A stretch of 15,637 bases of DNA from an uncultured Bacilli bacterium. Its GTDB lineage: Bacteria > Bacillota_I > Bacilli_A > RF39 > UBA660. The notes below the pieces were generated by a model, which did no database searches, had not been told where the DNA came from, and was given only the letters and a program-made list of their open reading frames with translations. The translations under genes were made by a program, and so were the position numbers. Shown piece after piece: positions 8,047 to 12,738 of this stretch (positions within the stretch are counted from its first letter, which is position 1; every line of letters begins with the position of its first letter). The DNA is taken from the NCBI GenBank assembly GCA_944329505.1, contig CALVIJ010000013.1:1-15637 (forward strand), given 5' to 3'.

Positions 8047-8232
8047 CTAATATACTACAAGTCTTATAATGATTAAAAATATGAATGCTGGAATACTAAA
8101 TATAGTAATAAGTAATACCGTTACTAAGTTAATTGGAATAATAGCCGTAGCTGGAACAATGACATTATAACCATATAACATGAAAAAACTCATGATAAAT
8201 TTTTTTAACATTTTAAATAATTTATTAAACAT
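8047..8232 (-). CDS. bofA: BofA-family membrane protein
   Basis: This 61-residue protein has a short basic N-terminus and two hydrophobic segments. The second contains the family-typical I-P-I-N-L-V-T-V-L-L followed by a helix ending in R-L-V-V-Y. In Bacillus, BofA inhibits the SpoIVFB protease that activates sigma-K during sporulation, and its gene also lies downstream of recR. Homologues occur in organisms that do not sporulate, so the role here is open; no other sporulation gene is in the window. The frame can be extended to a TTG at 8244, but that TTG lies within the GAGGTG ribosome site, so the ATG at 8232 is chosen. It sits 38 nt after recR and 12 nt before holB. Confidence 0.85.
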   Translation of the reverse strand: MFNKLFKMLKKFIMSFFMLYGYNVIVPATAIIPINLVTVLLITIFSIPAFIFLIIIRLVVY

Positions 8233-8270
8233 GAAACACCTCAATAAATTATATAATATTTATACTAAAT

Positions 8271-8870
8271 TTATGAGATAGTTGTGCGGTCTTCGATAGC
8301 CATTTCTAGTGTTAGCGGATCAATATAATCAATATCAGCTCCCATTGGAATACCATGGGCAATTTTAGATATTTTTACATCTGTTCCCTCTAACATTTTT
8401 CTTATGTATAAAGCGGTGGTTGCTCCCTCGACACTAGGTTTGATTGCTAGAATGACTTCTTTGATGTTTTCGTTTTTTATTCTATCGATTAGTTTATCGA
8501 TATGAATATCTTCAGGATTAATTCCCTCTAATGGGGAAATTAATCCACCTAGTACGTGATATACACCTTTAAAAGAACCAATTTTTTCGAATAAAATCAC
8601 GTTTTTGCATTCTTCAACGACACATAGAGTTGATGTATCACGAGTTTCATCTTGGCATATTTGGCATAGGTCATCTTCGGTTAAACTACCACATCTGGAA
8701 CATTTTTTTATTTTTGTTTTTCCATCTTTTAATGATTTACTGAATAAATCAATTATGTCACTATCCATATTTAGGGTAGCGAGGGCTAGGCGTTCCGCAG
8801 TTTTTTCACCTATACCAGGAAATTTTTTGAAACATTCAATTAAGTTTAAAATTGTTTTAGGGTAATTCAT
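8271..8870 (-). CDS. recR: Recombination mediator RecR
   Basis: RecR works with RecO (and RecF) to load RecA on gapped single-stranded DNA. The 199-residue length is typical. Domains in order: helix-hairpin-helix F-P-G-I-G-E-K-T-A-E-R-L-A at 17-29; C4 zinc finger C57, C60, C69, C72; Toprim domain about 80-175 with V-V-E-E and the block K-P-S-V-E-G-A-T-T-A; C-terminal I-A-H-G-I-P-M-G-A-D-I-D-Y. The start ATG overlaps the ybaB stop by one base (TAATG). The dnaX-ybaB-recR order is very widely conserved in bacteria. Confidence 0.96.
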   Translation of the reverse strand: MNYPKTILNLIECFKKFPGIGEKTAERLALATLNMDSDIIDLFSKSLKDGKTKIKKCSRCGSLTEDDLCQICQDETRDTSTLCVVEECKNVILFEKIGSFKGVYHVLGGLISPLEGINPEDIHIDKLIDRIKNENIKEVILAIKPSVEGATTALYIRKMLEGTDVKISKIAHGIPMGADIDYIDPLTLEMAIEDRTTIS

Positions 8871-9166
8871 TAGAAAAGACCTGGCATTCCTTTAGTGTAT
8901 TTTCCCATTTTTTGTTCTGTTTCAACATCTATTTGGTGATTAGCATCATTTACAGCTACTAAAATCATATCTTGTAACATTTCAATGTCATCTTTTTCTA
9001 AATTATCAGCATCTATTTTTACTTCAACAATTTCTTTTGTTCCTTTTACTTTTACAGTAACAAAAGAAGATTTACCTTCAAATATTTTTTCATCAATTTG
9101 ACTTTTTTCTTTCATCATATCATTTTGTAATTTTTGAGCTTGTTTCATCATAGCTTGAATATTCAT
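8870..9166 (-). CDS. ybaB: Nucleoid-associated protein, YbaB/EbfC family
   Basis: YbaB/EbfC proteins are small dimeric DNA-binding proteins that coat the nucleoid; the precise role is unsettled. The product is 98 residues, with an amphipathic N-terminal helix rich in Met, Gln and Lys and the conserved block around V-K-V-K-G-T-K-E. The C-terminal end K-Y-T-K-G-M-P-G-L-F resembles the family G-M-P-G-(L/M)-F ending. A start two codons upstream (ATG at 9172) would lie 1 nt from AGAAGG, so the ATG at 9166, with 7-nt spacing, is preferred. It is 19 nt after dnaX and overlaps recR by one base. Confidence 0.93.
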   Translation of the reverse strand: MNIQAMMKQAQKLQNDMMKEKSQIDEKIFEGKSSFVTVKVKGTKEIVEVKIDADNLEKDDIEMLQDMILVAVNDANHQIDVETEQKMGKYTKGMPGLF

Positions 9167-9185
9167 TTTCATTCCTTCTTTCTTT

Positions 9186-10943
9186 TTAATTATATTCTAT
9201 TATATCTTCAAACATGGATGTTATGTTGTCTTCTGGGTCGTCTTCTTTGAAAATATCTTCTAAATTGAACTGTTCTTCTTTATAGATAAATGGTCTTAGT
9301 TTATTATTAAAATCTTTTTTTATGATTTCCCATTCATCTAAATCGGTTGCAATTAAATTATATTTTTTATTTAAAATTTTGGCAATAGTTTCTTCAAGAA
9401 TTGGTAAATTTTGATTGAATAAATCAGCAAGACGTTTTGTTTTATAAATAAATATTAAATTTTCATCACTTGCTGCTTTTAATGTACCATCTAAGAGTAT
9501 AGAGGCCCCATTACTATAGTCTGGATCTAAAAGTAGGTCATTAAGTAGTTCTAGGGCTGGAGTTATATTTCTAACTTCTTGTTTATTGAATTTAGCAAGC
9601 GTATTATCAATTCTTATTGATTTTATTTTTTCTAAGTTGATTTTTAATTTTTCATTTATTTTTTTCACATTTTGCATTCTTTTAGAGGTGTTTTCTGATG
9701 GAATAGGGGAGTGTTGTTCGTTTTTTGTTTGTTTTTTTAAAGACTTTTCCACATTTTCCTCAGAGTTTTCCACATTTTGAATTATTTTATTAGTAGTTTT
9801 TGGCGATTTTTCCGTATTTTCAACTATTTTTTCTGGTTTTTGTACTTTTTGTTCGCTTTTTTCCACTTTTTCATGATTTTTTTTAGAAATTATTTTAATG
9901 AGTGCTAATTCGAAGAGTAATTTACTATTATTATTGTTTTTCATCTCAAAAGAGTACTTATTTAAGGTTTCAATGATATTAAATAGTTCATTTATTGAAA
10001 TTTTTGGGGCTATTTCCTCATAATTTTCAATATTTTGAGTTCTTTCTTTAAAATAATTTGGCGCTTCCTTAAATAATAGGGTATTTCTTATAAAATCTAT
10101 AAATTCTTCTAATAATTTGATGAAATTTTTGCCTTTATCGTTATATTTATCGATTTTTTCGAGAATTTCATCTAATTTATTATCAATTATGTTTTCAAGT
10201 AATTCTTTTAAATCTGTTTCTGTTAATGTACCGTTTATATCATGAATATCTTCAACAATGATTTTACCCTCAGTATAGGCTCTAGCTTGATCAAGCATTC
10301 CAACGGAATCACGCATTCCACCATCAGCTAGTTTAGCTATTTCTGTTAAAGCATCTTTTTCTATGTCAATTTGTTCTTTTTTTGCTATTTTAGACAAGTT
10401 TTCCACAATTGCATCGTTACTGATCTTCTTAAAGTCTAATCTTTGACATCTTGATAGTATAGTTTCAATTACTTTGTGAGGATCAGTGGTTGCAAGAATG
10501 AAAATTACGTGTGCTGGGGGTTCTTCTAGGGTTTTTAAAAGGGCATTAAAGGCTCCTTGTGTAAGCATATGCACTTCATCTATGATATAAACTTTATATT
10601 TACCATATGCAGGTAATAAATTAACTTTATTTCTTAGTTCTCTGATTTCATCGACACCATTGTTACTTGCGGCATCAATTTCAATGATATCGCTATTGTT
10701 TTCCTGAGTACAACTTACACATTTTCCACATGGTTTATAGCCGTCTGGGTGGTCACAATTAATTATTTTAGCAAATATTTTAGCAATACTTGTTTTTCCA
10801 GTACCCCTAGGTCCAGCAAATAGGTAAGCATGGTTTATTTGATTATTTAATATTGAGTTTTTTATAATTTGTACAATAACTTCTTGTCCACATACATCAT
10901 CTAAGGTTTTAGGTCTGTATTTTCTATATAACGCTTGATACAT
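9186..10943 (-). CDS. dnaX: DNA polymerase III tau subunit (clamp-loader ATPase)
   Basis: DnaX powers the clamp loader and, as full-length tau, bridges it to the replicative polymerase and helicase. The 585 residues include Walker A G-P-R-G-T-G-K-T at 44-51, zinc cysteines C63, C72, C75 and C78, Walker B with D122-E123, sensor-1 A-T-T at 151-153 and S-R-C at 164-166. Clamp-loader domains run to about 355. A low-complexity charged linker follows (about 356-430), rich in Lys, Glu, Asn and Ser with repeated V-E-N/V-E-K units, then a C-terminal tau domain. A run of seven A preceded by TTT in the linker (9732-9738) could allow slippage to a shorter gamma form. The ATG is preceded by GAGGTGAT. It is the first gene of an eight-gene operon. 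Confidence 0.96.
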   Translation of the reverse strand: MYQALYRKYRPKTLDDVCGQEVIVQIIKNSILNNQINHAYLFAGPRGTGKTSIAKIFAKIINCDHPDGYKPCGKCVSCTQENNSDIIEIDAASNNGVDEIRELRNKVNLLPAYGKYKVYIIDEVHMLTQGAFNALLKTLEEPPAHVIFILATTDPHKVIETILSRCQRLDFKKISNDAIVENLSKIAKKEQIDIEKDALTEIAKLADGGMRDSVGMLDQARAYTEGKIIVEDIHDINGTLTETDLKELLENIIDNKLDEILEKIDKYNDKGKNFIKLLEEFIDFIRNTLLFKEAPNYFKERTQNIENYEEIAPKISINELFNIIETLNKYSFEMKNNNNSKLLFELALIKIISKKNHEKVEKSEQKVQKPEKIVENTEKSPKTTNKIIQNVENSEENVEKSLKKQTKNEQHSPIPSENTSKRMQNVKKINEKLKINLEKIKSIRIDNTLAKFNKQEVRNITPALELLNDLLLDPDYSNGASILLDGTLKAASDENLIFIYKTKRLADLFNQNLPILEETIAKILNKKYNLIATDLDEWEIIKKDFNNKLRPFIYKEEQFNLEDIFKEDDPEDNITSMFEDIIEYN

Positions 10944-10965
10944 TTAATCACCTCTATCTATTATA

Positions 10966-10974
10966 ATTATACCA
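10966..10974 (-). promoter_or_regulatory. Extended -10 promoter of the dnaX operon
   Basis: The minus strand reads TGGTATAAT, a TGn-TATAAT extended -10, about 22 nt before the dnaX ATG. A second TATAAT (plus 10960-10965) directly adjoins it. No good -35 is seen. The perfect DnaA box at 10978-10986 begins 3 nt upstream, inside the region RNA polymerase would cover. Confidence 0.72.
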
Positions 10975-10977
10975 TAC

Positions 10978-10986
10978 TTATCCACA
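10978..10986 (+). promoter_or_regulatory. DnaA box in the dnaX promoter
   Basis: A perfect TTATCCACA lies on the plus strand, immediately upstream of the extended -10 of the dnaX operon and downstream of the tadA terminator. By its position, DnaA bound here would contact or block RNA polymerase. Confidence 0.75.
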
Positions 10987-10991
10987 ATAAA

Positions 10992-11036
10992 AGAAAATAA
11001 GTTAGTTAGTTTTGAGGCTTAATTAACTTATTTTCT
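10992..11036 (-). terminator. Terminator of the SRP RNA-tadA unit
   Basis: A 13-bp perfect inverted repeat (AGAAAATAAGTTA and TAACTTATTTTCT on the minus strand) encloses a 19-nt loop and is followed by TTTATT. The tadA stop codon lies in the 5' arm. Confidence 0.8.
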
Positions 11037-11432
11037 CTTGTTTTTAAAGAATTCTTTTAATAGAATACTAGAGTTTTCCACATTTTCTAATTTAATCATG
11101 TCTGGATCTTTTAAATTTACTTGTTTTTCTTGTTTTGCAGCATATATTACTTGTTTAATTCTTGCTTGTTTTATAACTTCTATACACATTTTGCAAGGTT
11201 CTAATGTAACATACAATATACAATCATCTAAGTGCCACGTTTTTTTCTTTTTACAGGCTTTTTCTATGGCGTTTATTTCAGCGTGTCTAGTTATTAGATG
11301 TGTTTTTTCTCTTGTGTTATGTCCTTTGGCTATAATAGTATCGTTTTCCACAATTACTGCACCAATTGGAACATCATCAGTTAATAGACTTTTTTGTGCT
11401 TCTTTTAAAGCTATTTGCATATATTTATCCAT
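11028..11432 (-). CDS. tadA: tRNA(Arg) adenosine-34 deaminase TadA
   Basis: TadA converts A34 to inosine in the anticodon of tRNA-Arg(ACG), letting it read CGU, CGC and CGA. The 134-residue product has the zinc deaminase signatures H50-A-E52 (zinc ligand and catalytic Glu) and P79-C80-K-M-C83, plus the P-I-G-A-V-I-V opening and a conserved Trp66. The open frame extends to 11513, but those 27 codons are the SRP RNA sequence. The ATG at 11432 has TTAGGTGAT 5-7 nt upstream and fits the family start, so it is used here. No separate promoter is visible between the SRP RNA and tadA. At 134 residues it is slightly short for the family (about 150), with a brief C-terminus. Confidence 0.95.
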   Translation of the reverse strand: MDKYMQIALKEAQKSLLTDDVPIGAVIVENDTIIAKGHNTREKTHLITRHAEINAIEKACKKKKTWHLDDCILYVTLEPCKMCIEVIKQARIKQVIYAAKQEKQVNLKDPDMIKLENVENSSILLKEFFKNKRK

Positions 11433-11452
11433 AATATCACCTAAAATAAAAA

Positions 11453-11525
11453 GGTACACACAATTAGAGGACCTTAAGGCTGCTATCTTCCGATTCTGAC
11501 CTGGTTCAGCCATAATTGTTGTACC
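11453..11525 (-). ncRNA. ffs: Small signal recognition particle RNA (4.5S type)
   Basis: This is the RNA scaffold of the signal recognition particle that binds Ffh and targets membrane proteins. The minus strand carries the universally conserved helix-8 elements: GCTG, CC, AGGTCAG, a GGAA tetraloop closed by ATC/GAT, and AGCAGCC. The 5' GGTACAACAATT pairs with the 3' AATTGTGTGTACC to close the hairpin. About 73 nt long, it lacks the Alu domain of the Bacillus scRNA. The 3' end runs into TT-TTTATTTT, which can act as its terminator tract. It lies directly upstream of tadA; in Bacillus scr lies between tadA and dnaX. The exact ends are inferred from pairing. Confidence 0.92.
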
Positions 11526-11533
11526 ATTAATAT

Positions 11534-11560
11534 ATTATAATATTTTTATTAAAATTTCAA
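11534..11560 (-). promoter_or_regulatory. Promoter of the SRP RNA gene
   Basis: A perfect -10 TATAAT (plus 11534-11539) and a -35 TTGAAA (plus 11555-11560) are separated by 15 nt, slightly short. The -10 ends 8 nt before the presumed GG start of the RNA. A TTTTCCACA DnaA-type box (11583-11591) lies about 22 nt upstream of the -35. Confidence 0.65.
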
Positions 11561-11582
11561 CCAAAGTAGTAGAAAAAGTCAC

Positions 11583-11591
11583 TTTTCCACA
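11583..11591 (+). promoter_or_regulatory. DnaA-box variant TTTTCCACA
   Basis: One mismatch from TTATCCACA. It lies between the SRP RNA promoter and the first parS and is oriented opposite to the boxes in the composite units. Its distance to parS 1 (20 nt between them) does not follow the 7-nt rule. Confidence 0.55.
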
Positions 11592-11607
11592 GTATTTATT
11601 TTATTTA

Positions 11608-11631
11608 ACTATGTTTCACGTGAAACATAGT
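11608..11631. promoter_or_regulatory. parS site 1
   Basis: The perfect 16-bp parS core at 11612-11627 extends to a 24-bp perfect palindrome with ACTA/TAGT arms. No DnaA box follows at 7 nt. Confidence 0.9.
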
Positions 11632-11659
11632 AAGTTTTTTGATATAGTTTTATTTATGC

Positions 11660-11687
11660 AACCAATGTTTCACGTGAAACATTGGTT
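11660..11687. promoter_or_regulatory. parS site 2
   Basis: The perfect parS core at 11666-11681 lies inside a 28-bp perfect palindrome with AACCAA/TTGGTT arms. It lies 54 bp from site 1 and has no DnaA box. Confidence 0.9.
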
Positions 11688-11775
11688 ATTTTGTTTAATA
11701 TATTAAACCTGATTAATAATTATTCAATAATTAAGTTTTCTTTTAGCCATTTGGTTAGTATTTATATTCTGTATC

Positions 11776-11805
11776 GTTTCAATGTTTCACGTGAAACATT
11801 GAAAC
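11776..11805. promoter_or_regulatory. parS site 3
   Basis: The perfect parS core at 11783-11798 lies inside a 30-bp perfect palindrome with GTTTCAA/TTGAAAC arms. The arm itself echoes the GTTTCA of the core. No adjacent DnaA box. Confidence 0.9.
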
Positions 11806-11941
11806 AAAAACATATGCATTTTACATCCAAATAAAGTCTATTATATTATTTATAACTAACTTGTTTCTTTATAAGAACTATTACTATTTGATTGTTACAA
11901 TTAATAGAGAGGGGCGATTACTAATATACTTTAACTAATAC

Positions 11942-11980
11942 GTTCTAATGTTTCACGTGAAACATTAGAACTGCGGAAAA
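11942..11980 (+). promoter_or_regulatory. Composite parS 4 plus degenerate DnaA box
   Basis: The perfect parS core at 11949-11964 has GTTCTAA/TTAGAAC arms (30-bp palindrome). TGCGGAAAA follows at 11972-11980, at the standard 7-nt distance. That 9-mer has two differences from TGTGGATAA and may be a decayed or weak box. Confidence 0.8.
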
Positions 11981-12081
11981 GTTTTTATATACATTCAATA
12001 ACATTTATTTACTAGTTTATATCTTCATGGTAGTAAAATAAATCTGAATTATTATTGTTTTATTTCATATTTGATCTAATT

Positions 12082-12120
12082 GTACCAATGTTTCACGTGA
12101 AACATTGGTACTGTGGATAA
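12082..12120 (+). promoter_or_regulatory. Composite parS 5 plus perfect DnaA box
   Basis: The perfect parS core at 12089-12104 has GTACCAA/TTGGTAC arms (30-bp palindrome). The perfect DnaA box TGTGGATAA follows at 12112-12120. Confidence 0.9.
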
Positions 12121-12265
12121 CTCTTTTTGCACACCTTTTATATAAGATTTCATATTCATTTATAAAATTATTAATAAATTATATTTTTTGTATATAAATT
12201 TACAATTATTATATTTAATAAAATTTAATTTGGGTCTTGTTTAATTATGATATATCAAAAAAGTA

Positions 12266-12303
12266 TATTAATGTTTCACGTGAAACATTAATACTGTGGA
12301 TAA
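12266..12303 (+). promoter_or_regulatory. Composite parS 6 plus perfect DnaA box
   Basis: The perfect parS core at 12272-12287 has 6-nt symmetric arms (TATTAA/TTAATA). The perfect DnaA box TGTGGATAA follows at 12295-12303, again 7 nt after the core. Confidence 0.9.
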
Positions 12304-12456
12304 ATATTTATTTAACTTTAAATATAATGTTTAATAGGTATCTTATATTTAAAATATAACTTTTCTATAATATATTTTATTATTAATGTTCAAATTATAT
12401 TTTAAAATATATTTTTTCTATTGTGAGTAATTCTTATTACTGGGATAGTAGATATT

Positions 12457-12495
12457 ATAACAATGTTTCACGTGAAACATTGTTATTGTGGATAA
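12457..12495 (+). promoter_or_regulatory. Composite parS 7 plus perfect DnaA box
   Basis: The perfect parS core at 12464-12479 has ATAACAA/TTGTTAT arms (30-bp palindrome). The perfect DnaA box TGTGGATAA follows at 12487-12495. Confidence 0.9.
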
Positions 12496-12644
12496 AATTA
12501 TATATTTTTTTATAAACTAATTATAAATTATCTGTAAGACCACTTAATAAATGAAATTAATACATTATAAAATATATTACTATTTTTGATTTAGAAGTCT
12601 TGTTTATATATTAATTTAGAACATTATAGTTATAAAAATATACT

Positions 12645-12677
12645 ATGTTTCACGTGAAACATTAGTACTGTGGAAAA
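12645..12677 (+). promoter_or_regulatory. Composite parS 8 plus DnaA-box variant
   Basis: The perfect parS core at 12646-12661 is followed by TGTGGAAAA at 12669-12677, 7 nt after the core. The right arm is TTAGTAC, but the left arm reads TACTA and appears to lack one A, so contiguous symmetry is only 18 bp. Confidence 0.85.
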
Positions 12678-12682
12678 CTTTA

Positions 12683-12709
12683 TTAAAAAAGAACGGGGTT
12701 ACCGTTCTT
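12683..12709 (-). terminator. Intrinsic terminator of gyrBA
   Basis: AAGAACGG and CCGTTCTT (minus strand) form an 8-bp stem with a 5-nt loop (plus 12689-12709), followed by a T-run and TTTTAATA. It lies between parS sites 8 and 9, downstream of gyrA. Confidence 0.85.
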
Positions 12710-12712
12710 AGT

Positions 12713-12738
12713 TTCAATGTTTCACGTGAAACATTGAA
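12713..12738. promoter_or_regulatory. parS site 9, abutting the gyrA stop
   Basis: The perfect parS core at 12718-12733 lies in a 26-bp palindrome (TTCAA/TTGAA arms) that ends on the base next to the gyrA stop codon. No DnaA box follows. Confidence 0.9.

Larger units (their letters stand above)
11526..12738. other. Centromere/DnaA-box locus (possible oriC or DnaA titration site)
   Basis: This 1.2 kb gap between gyrA and the SRP RNA has no plausible gene. It is extremely AT-rich, especially 12121-12460, and holds nine exact copies of TGTTTCACGTGAAACA, the consensus parS bound by ParB/Spo0J. Core starts are 11612, 11666, 11783, 11949, 12089, 12272, 12464, 12646 and 12718. Five copies (the 4th to 8th) carry a DnaA box or near-box exactly 7 nt after the core. 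The last four composite units are spaced 183, 192 and 182 bp. The gyrA terminator lies inside the array. Genes on both sides point the same way, so there is no strand switch here; dnaA-dnaN are not visible and probably lie beyond gyrB. The locus could be an initiation site, or a combined centromere and DnaA-titration cluster near one. Confidence 0.85.

Noticed and set aside
11038..11499. Plus-strand 153-codon frame opposite tadA
   Set aside because: It is the antisense shadow of tadA and the SRP RNA, with no ribosome site and no recognisable protein. The same applies to the other plus-strand frames inside mfd, recR, dnaX, gyrA and gyrB.
11433..11513. N-terminal extension of TadA (27 residues)
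   Set aside because: The sequence is the conserved SRP RNA helix 8 read as codons; the ATG at 11432 has its own Shine-Dalgarno and fits the family start.
11608..12738. CRISPR array or insertion-element remnants
   Set aside because: The repeat is a 16-bp palindrome identical to the known parS consensus, spacers are irregular and very AT-rich, and there is no cas gene, transposase or target-site duplication.
11608..12738. The palindromes as Rho-independent terminators
   Set aside because: Most palindromes are not followed by a T-run on either strand and no genes end at them; the real gyrA terminator is separate at 12683-12709.
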